Assembly: GCA_945907335.1 (NCBI GenBank)
Contig: CAMDSU010000085.1
Location: forward strand, 1-7,366
Length of the DNA stretch: 7,366 nt
Origin: Bordetella parapertussis
Lineage (GTDB): Bacteria; Pseudomonadota; Gammaproteobacteria; Burkholderiales; Burkholderiaceae_C
Direction of reading: 5' to 3'
In this document: positions 1 to 6,379 of the stretch, piece after piece
How the letters are laid out: each line of letters starts with the position of its first letter
Numbering within the stretch: the first letter of the stretch is position 1
Made by a program: the position numbers and the translations under genes
Notes under the pieces: model-generated
The model's input: only the letters and a program-made list of their open reading frames with translations
Databases searched by the model: none
Told to the model about the DNA's origin: nothing

Positions 1-879
1 CAGGCCAGTTTGGTGCAAACCTATGTGGCGATACGTACGGCCGAGCAACAAACCCAGGTGTTGACCTTGGCGCAGACCGCCTATGAACGTGCCTTGCAAT
101 TGACCCAATACAGGTACGACGCCGGTGTCGTGTCCGCCGCCGATGTGGCACAAGCGCAGTTGCAAGTCAGCAGCACGCAAGCGCAGTTGATAGAAGTCAA
201 CAGCAACCGCATCCAATTGCTGCATGTGTTGGATGTGTTGCTGGGACAAGCCCCCGGGCAGTTGCAGTTGACGCCAGTTGCTGCATTGCCGGTGGTGCCT
301 GCCTTGCCAGAGGTGGTGCCGGCTGCATTGCTACAGCGTCGCCCCGATGTTCGCGCGGCACAGCAGCGCGTGTTGTCAGCGCAAGCCAATGCTGGCGCAG
401 CGCAAGCCGCCTTCTTTCCCAGCCTGAGCTTTACTGCCACGGCAGGCTACAGCAACAACAGCTTGGGAAATTTATTCAGCGCTTCCAATTTGTTGTGGTC
501 GATGGGGCCGAGCATGGCCTTGAACCTGCTGGACGGCGGCAAACGCAAAGCTGCTGAGGCCGATGCATTGGCCGCACTGGATGCTGCTGGCATTGTCTAC
601 AAACAAACCGTGTTGCAAGGTTTGCAAGAAGTGCAGGACAACTTGGTGGCTGCTTACCAGTTGCAATTGCAAAACCAGGCGCAAGCGCAGGCGCTGCAAG
701 CGGCGCAGCGCAATCTGTCTATCAGCGAAGCGCAATATGCTGCTGGCACCGTCAGCTATTTGAATGTGGTCACCGCACAAACCGCAGCCTTGTCAGCCGA
801 ACGCAGTTTGTTGGATATACAAAGCCGCCGAGTGCTGGCGGTAACGCAGTTGATGAAAAACTTGGGCGGCCGCTTGTAA
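1..879 (+). CDS. NodT/OprM-family RND efflux outer-membrane channel (C-terminal part)
   Basis: This is the outer-membrane channel of a tripartite RND-type efflux pump, a TolC-like trimer that carries substrates from the periplasmic adaptor to the outside. The reading frame is open from the first base, so the start lies outside the window and 292 codons are visible. A family hallmark, RRPDVR, falls at fragment residues 113-118, followed by an Ala/Gln-rich helix and AAFFPSLSF, the usual entry into a beta-strand of the barrel. YRYDAGVVSAADVAQAQ (near residue 37) and QYAAGTVSYLNVVTAQ (near residue 245) are the two internally repeated helical-hairpin motifs of OEP domains. The missing N-terminus would hold the signal peptide and probable lipobox. 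The usual partner genes, an adaptor and an RND pump, would be expected upstream, outside the window. It is convergent with cca, 40 bp away, with no strong terminator between them. The family call is firm; the substrate cannot be told. Confidence 0.93.
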   Translation, partial: QASLVQTYVAIRTAEQQTQVLTLAQTAYERALQLTQYRYDAGVVSAADVAQAQLQVSSTQAQLIEVNSNRIQLLHVLDVLLGQAPGQLQLTPVAALPVVPALPEVVPAALLQRRPDVRAAQQRVLSAQANAGAAQAAFFPSLSFTATAGYSNNSLGNLFSASNLLWSMGPSMALNLLDGGKRKAAEADALAALDAAGIVYKQTVLQGLQEVQDNLVAAYQLQLQNQAQAQALQAAQRNLSISEAQYAAGTVSYLNVVTAQTAALSAERSLLDIQSRRVLAVTQLMKNLGGRL

Positions 880-919
880 ACAATCTTTGTTGCAGGACGC
901 GAAAATGAAGCGGTGCGTT

Positions 920-2155
920 TCAAGTGTGGACGCCAGACAAAGCAACGGCTATGGCTTTGACACGGGCTTGCTCGATGCGTTGCCCCACTTCCATACCACT
1001 CAGTCCTTGTTGTATGGCCAAGGCAGACATGTTGGCGGTGTCCACAGACAGCGCAGCGTCCAACATGGTCTGCAGATGCGCGGACTGCGGGTAGTCGCGC
1101 TGTCGCAGCCCTAAGCGACCTCTGGCATCGCATTCGCATGCCATCAGAATGCGCACAAACCGATCGGGGCGGCGGATGGCATCGCACCGAATCAATAAAC
1201 GCAACAAGGCCTCTGCGCCGAAAGACATGGCACCGTGTATGTGGCCATGTTCGCGTGCCACCACTTCGGCCAGTTCTTTGCAATGCACCGGCACGCGCCA
1301 GCGTTCACACAGACCGCGCAATAACCTCACACTGCGTTCTTCGTGGCCGATGTGGCGCGGCAGCAGTTCTTTGGCGGTGGTGCCTTTGCCAAGGTCATGG
1401 CACAAGGCGGCAAAACGCACTTCCAGCGGCGCATTCACGCGGGCAGTCTCATCCAGCACCATCTCCAAGTGCACACCTGTGTCAATTTCCGGATGGTGCT
1501 CGGGCGGTTGTGGCACGCCATACAAACGATCGACTTCGGGCAACAAAATCCTCAATGCCCTGCACTCGCGCAACACCTGCAACATGCGCGAAGGTTGGGC
1601 GGCCATCAAACCTTTGGCCAATTCTTGCCAGACGCGTTCACTGACCAATGCATCGACTTCGCCAGCTGCCACCATGTCTTGCATCAGTGTCATGGTCGCT
1701 GGGGCCACTGAAAAATCCGGATAACGCGCTGCCAGTCGCGCCACCCGCAATATGCGCACCGGATCTTCGCGAAATGCATCGGTGACATGGCGCAACACTT
1801 TGTGTTGCACATCAAGCTGACCGCCAAACGGATCGATCAGTGTGCCGTCATCGGCCTGAGCAATCGCGTTGATGCTCAGGTCGCGCCGTGCCAGGTCTTC
1901 TTCTAGCGTGACCTCGGGCGAAGCGTGCACCACAAAGCCTTTGTAGCCAGGCGCGGTTTTGCGCTCGGTACGCGCCAATGCATATTCCTCGTGGGTCTGC
2001 GGGTGCAGGAAGACCGGAAAGTCTTTGCCCACTGGCGTAAAGCCCAGCGCCACCATGGCTTGGGGTGTGCTGCCCACCACCACCCAATCGCGGTCGGCGC
2101 CGGTGATGCCCAGCAGACCATCTCGAACTGCGCCACCAACGAGATAGGTCTTCAA
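920..2155 (-). CDS. cca: CCA-adding enzyme (tRNA nucleotidyltransferase, class II, with HD domain)
   Basis: The enzyme adds or repairs the 3'-terminal CCA of tRNAs in the cytoplasm, using CTP and ATP without a nucleic-acid template. The protein is 411 aa, the usual size for the bacterial multifunctional form. The N-terminal nucleotidyltransferase motif VGGAVRDGLLG (6-16) is followed by metal-binding D21 and D23 in DRDWVV. Then come RRDLSINAIA (90-99) with R91, and EDPVRILRVAR (130-140), whose R137 and R140 match nucleotide-selecting arginines of E. coli Cca. An HD phosphohydrolase domain spans about 228-330, with H229, H253-D254 in CHDLGKG, H268 and H271, so the 2',3'-cyclic phosphodiesterase/phosphatase activity is probably kept. 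The start is TTG at 2155-2153. It gives MKTYLVGGAVRD, the same N-terminal length as E. coli, and an in-frame TGA two codons upstream excludes any longer start. Only a weak AGG lies eight bases before it. The gene follows the NDUFA9-like gene by 3 bp and is probably cotranscribed and translationally coupled with it. Confidence 0.96.
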   Translation of the reverse strand: MKTYLVGGAVRDGLLGITGADRDWVVVGSTPQAMVALGFTPVGKDFPVFLHPQTHEEYALARTERKTAPGYKGFVVHASPEVTLEEDLARRDLSINAIAQADDGTLIDPFGGQLDVQHKVLRHVTDAFREDPVRILRVARLAARYPDFSVAPATMTLMQDMVAAGEVDALVSERVWQELAKGLMAAQPSRMLQVLRECRALRILLPEVDRLYGVPQPPEHHPEIDTGVHLEMVLDETARVNAPLEVRFAALCHDLGKGTTAKELLPRHIGHEERSVRLLRGLCERWRVPVHCKELAEVVAREHGHIHGAMSFGAEALLRLLIRCDAIRRPDRFVRILMACECDARGRLGLRQRDYPQSAHLQTMLDAALSVDTANMSALAIQQGLSGMEVGQRIEQARVKAIAVALSGVHT

Positions 2156-2158
2156 GCG

Positions 2159-3061
2159 TCAGGCCTGTGGTGTCAGAGGAAACACGGTGTCGAGTGATGC
2201 CGCGATTGGCACACCCAATGCAGACAGGCCGGGAGCCGTGCCGCTGGCGATGTTGTCGACTTGCATGGACGCCAGGTTGTCGCGGCTCATCAGCGGCGGA
2301 CCCGGCAGCAGTTCCATCACCAGTGCTTGCAAGTAGGCCATGGCCTCTGGCAAGCCCACCACCAGTCTGGGGTGACCGGCCCAGCGTCCGGCATGTTGCA
2401 CCAGTTCTTTCAAGCTGTAAGTTTGCGGTCCCGCCAGTTCATACACTTGCCCCACGGTTTCGCGGTGCATCAACGCATACACCACTGCCTTGGCCACATC
2501 TTGTACCCATACCGGTTGAAACCGGGTACGGGCGCCCGCCAGTGGCACCAAAGGCGCGACTGATTGCAAGCGCGCAAACAGGTTGATGAATGCATCGTCC
2601 TGGCCAAAGATGACACTTGGGCGCAGCACACTCAGTTGCAAACCGTGGACCACTTCGGATTGCAACGCGGCTTCACCTTGCGCTTTGCTGCGTTGGTAAA
2701 GCGATGGACCGTGCAGGTCCGCCCCCAACGCGCTGACATGCACCATGCGCAGCACACCGGTTTGCACACAAGCGTGTGCCAGTTGCCTGGGTAACTGCAC
2801 ATGCACTTTGTCAAACGCGGCGCGGTCACCGTGCAAGATGGCGACCAAATTGACCACAGCGTCGTGACCGGGCAAAAGTGCATGCAGACAAGCCTCGTCA
2901 TGTACATCGGCTGGCACCACGGTGACCAAGGGCAACATTTGCACCGAACGCGCGGGCAGGCGGCGCGTGGCCACGGTCACATGCACACCCGCGCGATTGA
3001 GCGCTTCGCACACATGCTGCCCCACGAACCCACTGCCACCCAAGATCAGAACATTTTTCAT
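2159..3061 (-). CDS. NDUFA9-like NAD(P)-binding epimerase/reductase (atypical SDR family)
   Basis: This is a 300-aa extended/atypical short-chain dehydrogenase of the type annotated in proteobacteria as 'complex I NDUFA9 subunit family'. The nucleotide-binding loop GGSGFVG sits at 8-14 directly after the first beta-strand (NVLIL). ATRR at 31-34 ends the second strand, and the basic residues there could favour NADP(H). HVSALGA (108-114) and Y122-x3-K126 (YQRSK) are the SDR Ser/Tyr/Lys positions. RPSVIFGQDDAFINLFA (148-164) and FQPVWVQDVAKAV (181-193) are typical of NDUFA9-like proteins. I chose ATG at 3061 because it puts the Rossmann strand at residue 4. An in-frame ATG at 3094 would add 11 unconserved residues, and the GTG codon nearest upstream is also possible. 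The substrate is unknown, and bacterial members are not proven complex I subunits. It is the first gene of a unit with cca and divergent from tal. Confidence 0.88.
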   Translation of the reverse strand: MKNVLILGGSGFVGQHVCEALNRAGVHVTVATRRLPARSVQMLPLVTVVPADVHDEACLHALLPGHDAVVNLVAILHGDRAAFDKVHVQLPRQLAHACVQTGVLRMVHVSALGADLHGPSLYQRSKAQGEAALQSEVVHGLQLSVLRPSVIFGQDDAFINLFARLQSVAPLVPLAGARTRFQPVWVQDVAKAVVYALMHRETVGQVYELAGPQTYSLKELVQHAGRWAGHPRLVVGLPEAMAYLQALVMELLPGPPLMSRDNLASMQVDNIASGTAPGLSALGVPIAASLDTVFPLTPQA

Positions 3062-3101
3062 AACCACGAATGTAGCCTGATTGATGAAGCACATACAGAG
3101 T

Positions 3102-3129
3102 CGGACAGGAAAAACCCATTCGCGATAAT
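3102..3129 (+). promoter_or_regulatory. Candidate sigma-70 promoter of the transaldolase gene
   Basis: CGGACA (3102-3107; 4 of 6 to TTGACA) and GATAAT (3124-3129; 5 of 6 to TATAAT) are separated by 16 bp in the 74-bp gap between two divergent genes. The usual distance from the -10 box would place +1 at or within a base or two of 3136, the A of the transaldolase ATG. Match quality and spacing are seen in the sequence; promoter activity is inferred. The promoter for the opposite gene is not clear. Confidence 0.5.
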
Positions 3130-3135
3130 CTGCAT

Positions 3136-4080
3136 ATGAACCAACTAGACGCGCTCAAGCTTTATTCGACCGTGGTCGCCGACACCGGCGACTTTCAGCA
3201 GATCAGCGGCTTTCAGCCCCAAGACGCCACCACCAACCCCTCACTGATCTTGAAGGCCGTGCAAATGCCGGCGTACCAGCAATTGCTGCAAGACACTGTC
3301 AGCCGTCACAAAGGGGCGTCGCTGGACGAAATGATGGACCGTCTGCTGGTCAATTTCGGCTGCCGCATTTTGGCGCTGATTCCTGGGCGTGTGTCTACCG
3401 AGGTGGATGCCCGGCTGAGTTTTGACACCGCCGCCACCGTCACGCGTGCCCAGCGCATCATGGCGCTTTATCAAAACGAGGGCATCGACAAAACGCGTGT
3501 GCTGATCAAGATCGCAGCCACGTGGGAAGGCATTGAAGCCGCGGCGCAACTGGAGCGCCAAGGCATACACACCAACCTGACGCTGTTGTTTTCGTTTGCC
3601 CAAGCCGTGGCATGCGGTGACGCTGGCGTCGCGTTGATATCGCCATTTGTCGGTCGAATTTACGATTGGCACAAAAAAGCCGCCGGTACGCAGTGGGATG
3701 AATCTGCCCAAGCGGGTGTGAACGACCCGGGCGTGCAAAGCGTGCGTCGTATTTATCACCACTACAAAAAGCACGGTATCGCTACCGAGGTGATGGGTGC
3801 GAGTTTTCGCAACACAGGACAGATCATTGCATTGGCAGGTTGCGACTTGCTCACCATCAGCCCGGAATTGCTGGCGCAATTACAAAGCAGCCAAGCGCCA
3901 GTGCAAGCTGCGTTGAAAGCAGAGTGGGCCCAGGCCATGGACCTGCCCGAATTGCATTTGAACCAAGCGCAATTTCGTTTTGCCATGAACGAAGACACCA
4001 TGGCCAGCGACAAACTGGCCGAAGGCATACGAGCGTTTTGTGCCGATGCCCGCAAACTCGACGCATTGCTCAGCGCATAA
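3136..4080 (+). CDS. tal: Transaldolase (TalB-type)
   Basis: Transaldolase moves a three-carbon dihydroxyacetone unit from sedoheptulose 7-phosphate to glyceraldehyde 3-phosphate, giving erythrose 4-phosphate and fructose 6-phosphate. It works in the cytoplasm in the non-oxidative pentose phosphate pathway. The 314-aa protein is nearly the length of E. coli TalB (317) and aligns with a constant offset of about seven residues through the core. The Schiff-base lysine is K125 in [12 protein letters not shown]. Other active-site positions are D16 (VADTGD), N34 ([12 protein letters not shown]), E89 ([11 protein letters not shown]), N147 and T149 (TNLTLLFS), S169, F171 and R174 (ISPFVGRI). All expected catalytic residues are present, so it should be active. 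The ATG at 3136 starts the conserved MNQLDALK. No Shine-Dalgarno lies in the 20 bases before it, while a -10-like GATAAT ends only 6 bases upstream. It is divergent from the NDUFA9-like gene and convergent with the ChaN-family gene. Confidence 0.97.
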   Translation: MNQLDALKLYSTVVADTGDFQQISGFQPQDATTNPSLILKAVQMPAYQQLLQDTVSRHKGASLDEMMDRLLVNFGCRILALIPGRVSTEVDARLSFDTAATVTRAQRIMALYQNEGIDKTRVLIKIAATWEGIEAAAQLERQGIHTNLTLLFSFAQAVACGDAGVALISPFVGRIYDWHKKAAGTQWDESAQAGVNDPGVQSVRRIYHHYKKHGIATEVMGASFRNTGQIIALAGCDLLTISPELLAQLQSSQAPVQAALKAEWAQAMDLPELHLNQAQFRFAMNEDTMASDKLAEGIRAFCADARKLDALLSA

Positions 4081-4156
4081 ACGTTTTTTCCGGCGTACAA
4101 ATCCCACCGTATTTTTTGCCACATTCCAAGCTTGACTGGCCCACACCCAAGGCGTG

Positions 4157-5059
4157 TTATTTTTTCTTAAATTGCAGACAGGGGTCCTGGCGGGTACGAA
4201 CGGGCGTGACCCAAATGAAATCGGCTTTGTCGCGCCAACTTTTCAGCCATTCATCCTTGTCTGCACGGGTGATCAATGGCCGATGTTCAAGCAGCAGCAG
4301 ACTGACCACCCGCACATCTGGTTGATTGGCGCGAATGATTTGTGGCACCCCCAAGTGCTTCCACGCATGGCCATTGCCCGCCAACAACACCGATGGCAAG
4401 TGCTGCATCAGTACCGCAGCCATGCTGGCGTCGCGGGCGCGTTGTACCGCGATCATGGCGTCAAACATGTGGGCCGGCAGGGCGGAACAATGACCTTGAT
4501 CGATCTCCTGTCGCAAAAGTTTCAAACTGGCGTCGTCCAGCTTTGCTTGGCGCAACAAGTGTTGCAATTCGGCTGAGACGCTGGCGCCTTGGCTTTTGAA
4601 CACCTCTTTGGTTTGGGCGGCCGGGATATTGCCGCCATACAAAGCCAGTCCGGATTGCTGCACCGCTTCAAACAACACTTGGTGCAGCGGCCACTGCCAA
4701 CCCGTCGCATCAAAGCCTGCTCGGACCAATGCCTCTGGCAAAGATTGCCGCATGTCGATAGCTTGGCCTGCGTCCATGTGCTCGGCCACGATGGTCACAC
4801 CCCGCAATGACATGGCGCGCAGCAGATCTGCCCGCAACGCATGGTGTCTGGTGTTGTCGTGGACTTCGCCCCATACAGACACATCGGCTTGGTTCAAGGT
4901 GTTCAGCAAATCAGAAGGTGTGATTTGCTGACCACTGGCGACCTGAAAAAGTTGCTCACTGTCAGCCAAAGCGGGGAAAGCTTGTGCAGGGGACAACACG
5001 GTCAGCCAGATCAGGCCGAGAAACAATCGAAGCGTACGAAAAAAAACAAGGGGCAGCAT
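4157..5059 (-). CDS. ChaN-family exported protein (probable haem/iron-associated)
   Basis: This 300-aa protein matches the ChaN/DUF399 family, whose Campylobacter member is a haem-binding outer-membrane lipoprotein linked to iron uptake. Family motifs are WGEVHDNTRHH (63-73), VAEHMDA (91-97), GHCSALPAHMFDAM (189-202), QRARDASMA (206-214), LAGNGHAWKHLGVP (226-239) and ADFIWVTP (279-286). The order and spacing fit the family over its whole length. The N-terminus looks like a Sec signal peptide: R8 and R11, a hydrophobic stretch at about 12-23, then SPAQA with likely signal peptidase I cleavage after A27. No lipobox cysteine is seen, so it is probably periplasmic and not lipid-anchored. The ATG at 5059 is chosen because it gives this signal peptide; its Shine-Dalgarno is weak. 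A TATAAA (minus strand, 5079-5074) could be a -10 box but lacks a good -35. The gene is convergent with tal and divergent from the LysR gene. The family is fairly certain; a haem-related role is inferred from one relative. Confidence 0.85.
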   Translation of the reverse strand: MLPLVFFRTLRLFLGLIWLTVLSPAQAFPALADSEQLFQVASGQQITPSDLLNTLNQADVSVWGEVHDNTRHHALRADLLRAMSLRGVTIVAEHMDAGQAIDMRQSLPEALVRAGFDATGWQWPLHQVLFEAVQQSGLALYGGNIPAAQTKEVFKSQGASVSAELQHLLRQAKLDDASLKLLRQEIDQGHCSALPAHMFDAMIAVQRARDASMAAVLMQHLPSVLLAGNGHAWKHLGVPQIIRANQPDVRVVSLLLLEHRPLITRADKDEWLKSWRDKADFIWVTPVRTRQDPCLQFKKK

Positions 5060-5193
5060 GGCTTTGGAGCAGGTTTATAGAGCGATGGCGGGGGCAAAAA
5101 GAATTCAAATCTGTCAATGCGCATCACCTTAGCGCTTTTTGCTGTTGCCGTGGCCTCTCAAAACCATACCCCTGATGCGAAACTGTCTAAAAA

Positions 5194-5212
5194 ATTGCAT
5201 AGTTTAAGCAAT
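5194..5212. promoter_or_regulatory. Inverted repeat ATTGC-N9-GCAAT, possible LysR-type operator
   Basis: A perfect 5-bp dyad with a 9-bp A/T-rich spacer lies 89 bp before the LysR ATG and 135 bp before the divergent ChaN-family ATG. This is the usual region for a LysR-type regulator site that serves autoregulation and a divergent target. The dyad contains T-N13-A and not the classic T-N11-A, so the match to the LysR box is imperfect. A short dyad in AT-rich DNA can also arise by chance. Confidence 0.35.
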
Positions 5213-5260
5213 CATAAAGAAATAAAGAAATTAAATATTTGAGAAATAAGGGTATAAAAA

Positions 5261-5293
5261 ATGAATATCAGAACAAGGCATAAACCTTTTTAA
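5261..5293 (+). CDS. Possible 10-codon leader ORF ahead of the LysR-type regulator
   Basis: ATG at 5261 opens a short frame encoding MNIRTRHKPF and ends with TAA seven bases before the LysR ATG. TAAGGG (5247-5252) lies eight bases upstream at good spacing for a Shine-Dalgarno and is clearly better than anything in front of the LysR start. Two of its three basic-arginine choices are AGA and AGG, which are scarce in the neighbouring genes. This suggests translational coupling or a leader peptide controlling the regulator. Against this, ORFs this short arise easily in AT-rich DNA. If TATAAA at 5253-5258 is instead the -10 box, transcription would start inside the ORF and it would not be translated. 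Confidence 0.3.
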   Translation: MNIRTRHKPF

Positions 5294-5300
5294 TACAAGC

Positions 5301-6299
5301 ATGACGCTCGCCAAAACAGCCAACATCAAACAGCTGATCACTTTTCAAAAAGTGGCCAGGTTGGGTAATGTCAGTCTGGCAGCGGAAGAACTGTTTCTCA
5401 GCCAGTCAGCCACCTCTATACAACTCTCCAACCTTGAAGAGTCTGTCGGCACCAAGCTGCTCAGCCGCACCGGACGCGGCATCAGGCTGACCGAGGCCGG
5501 CGAAGTGCTCTACACATTGTGTGAGCGCGTGCTGAATGTATGGCAAGAAGTCAGTGACGAAATGGAGTCCTACTTGGGTGACTTCACCGGCACATTGCGC
5601 ATTGGGGCGGTCACCACCGCTGAATATTGGTTGCCCCATGTGTTGGTCAATTTTGCGAATGCCCATCCCAAGGTGAAATTGAAGTTACAAGTGGCTAACC
5701 GAGATGAGGTGGTGCGATACCTGAGCGCCGATGAAATTGATCTGGCTGTGATGGGACGAGCGCCGCACGAGGTCAGGGTGAAATCGGTCAGTTTTGCTGA
5801 CAACCCCACCGCGTTTTTGTCAGCGCCTTCGCATGTGTTGATGAACACGTCTGGTTTGAATTTGGAAATGCTTGCCAATGCCCACATGCTGGTGCGAGAA
5901 AAAGGATCTGGGGCACGGGCGTCCCTCGAGCGAATTTTCAAAAATGCAGGTCTCAAATTGTCGGTCGGGGCAGAGTTGTCCAGCAATGAATCAATCAAAC
6001 AGCTGTGTATTGCCGGGCTAGGGCCAGCCTACATGTCTTTGCAGTCTTGTTTGTTGGAAATTCGCGCTGGGTTGTTGTCGGTGTTGCCATTGCCAAATAA
6101 TCCAATGAACCGGCGTTGGAATGTGGTGCATTTGGAGCACAAACCTTTGTCCCAGGTGGCTTCAGTGTTCATGGACTATTTGATACGCCATGGTCAGACT
6201 CAAATAGAAGAGCAATTGGTCATGATGTCAAAGCTCCCGGTGGCGGGAGCGGTGGTGCTTCACAGCAACCCGACACAGCCAGAACATCCGTCGCCATGA
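5301..6299 (+). CDS. LysR-type transcriptional regulator, CbbR-like
   Basis: This is a 332-aa LysR-family DNA-binding regulator. The winged helix-turn-helix covers about residues 9-67 (LITFQKVARLGNVSLAAEELFLSQSATSIQ, shown here as the span 12-41, then LEESVGTKLLSR and RLTEAGEVL). A linker helix follows, then a periplasmic-binding-protein-like effector domain at about 96-297. LRIGAVTTAEYWLP (99-112), VANRDEVVRYL (131-141), IDLAVMGRAP (146-155), REKGSGARASLERIF (199-213) and SSNESIKQLCIAGLG (227-241) resemble CbbR, the activator of CO2-fixation operons, though several positions differ from the usual CbbR forms. About 30 residues after the effector domain form a Pro-rich tail with no recognised role. 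ATG at 5301 gives a normal N-terminus but has no good Shine-Dalgarno. No cbb genes lie nearby; the divergent neighbour is the ChaN-family gene, a natural candidate target, as is the regulator's own promoter. The LysR assignment is firm, the CbbR subgroup moderate and the target unknown. Confidence 0.92.
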   Translation: MTLAKTANIKQLITFQKVARLGNVSLAAEELFLSQSATSIQLSNLEESVGTKLLSRTGRGIRLTEAGEVLYTLCERVLNVWQEVSDEMESYLGDFTGTLRIGAVTTAEYWLPHVLVNFANAHPKVKLKLQVANRDEVVRYLSADEIDLAVMGRAPHEVRVKSVSFADNPTAFLSAPSHVLMNTSGLNLEMLANAHMLVREKGSGARASLERIFKNAGLKLSVGAELSSNESIKQLCIAGLGPAYMSLQSCLLEIRAGLLSVLPLPNNPMNRRWNVVHLEHKPLSQVASVFMDYLIRHGQTQIEEQLVMMSKLPVAGAVVLHSNPTQPEHPSP

Positions 6300-6334
6300 A
6301 AAAACCCGCAGGGCGCAAACCGTGCGGGTTTTTT
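6299..6334. terminator. Bidirectional intrinsic terminator between the LysR gene and groEL
   Basis: AAAAAACCCGCA (6299-6310) and TGCGGGTTTTTT (6323-6334) form a perfect 12-bp inverted repeat around a 12-base loop. The GC-rich core CCCGCA/TGCGGG is followed by six T on either strand, so it should stop transcription arriving from the LysR gene (+) and from groEL (-). The left A-run overlaps the LysR stop codon TGA (6297-6299). The groEL stop is about 45 bp away on the other side. Confidence 0.92.
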
Positions 6335-6379
6335 GTGGATGCGCAATTTCTACAAACTGCAGCGACTGTGCAACCTGGC

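Larger units (their letters stand above)
5060..5300. promoter_or_regulatory. Divergent chaN-like/lysR intergenic region
   Basis: This 241-bp gap is the longest non-coding stretch in the window, apart from a possible 10-codon leader ORF inside it. The part next to the ChaN-family gene has a mixed composition. From about 5181 to 5295 it becomes strongly A+T-rich with many A-runs, unlike the surrounding genes, as expected for an upstream promoter or regulator-binding zone. It contains the inverted repeat ATTGC/GCAAT (5194-5212), a TAAGGG Shine-Dalgarno-like site (5247-5252), and TATAAA on the plus strand (5253-5258). On the minus strand it has TATAAA (5079-5074) and TTGACA (5117-5112), but these last two are 32 bp apart and do not form one promoter. 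Exact promoters are not resolved. Confidence 0.6.

Noticed and set aside
10..12. TTG as the start of the efflux channel gene
   Set aside because: The frame is open to the first base and the protein is missing its N-terminal domain and signal peptide, so the gene is cut by the window edge.
150..720. Frequent GCGCAA/CAAGCG words in the efflux gene that might look like an uptake or repeat signal
   Set aside because: They arise from Gln-Ala-rich coiled-coil coding sequence and show no fixed spacing or orientation outside it.
879..891. AACAA-TCT-TTGTT palindrome between the efflux gene and cca
   Set aside because: It is a 5-bp, mostly A/T stem with a 3-base loop and no T-tract, too weak to be called a terminator.
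1149..1724. 191-codon open frame antisense to cca, with other overlapping frames nearby
   Set aside because: It is a shadow of the conserved Cca coding frame, with no domain motifs and several competing overlapping frames.
3062..3094. Upstream ATG for the NDUFA9-like gene (adds 11 residues)
   Set aside because: The Rossmann first strand normally starts within a few residues of the N-terminus, and the extra residues do not look conserved or like a signal peptide. The 3061 ATG fits better.
3241..3879. 212-codon open frame antisense to tal
   Set aside because: It lies wholly inside a transaldolase gene with all catalytic residues intact. It has no recognisable protein motif and is explained by codon bias in the opposite strand.
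4081..4156. Possible terminator in the tal/ChaN-family convergent gap (two T6 runs, CAAGCTTG palindrome)
   Set aside because: The T-runs are not preceded by a stem longer than about 3-4 bp on either strand, so no intrinsic terminator can be supported by eye.
4154..4576. 140-codon open frame antisense to the ChaN-family gene
   Set aside because: The minus-strand frame carries consistent ChaN family motifs and a signal peptide; the plus-strand frame shows nothing recognisable.
5074..5117. TTGACA and TATAAA on the minus strand upstream of the ChaN-family gene
   Set aside because: The two boxes are 32 bp apart, far from the 16-18 bp needed, so they do not form one sigma-70 promoter.
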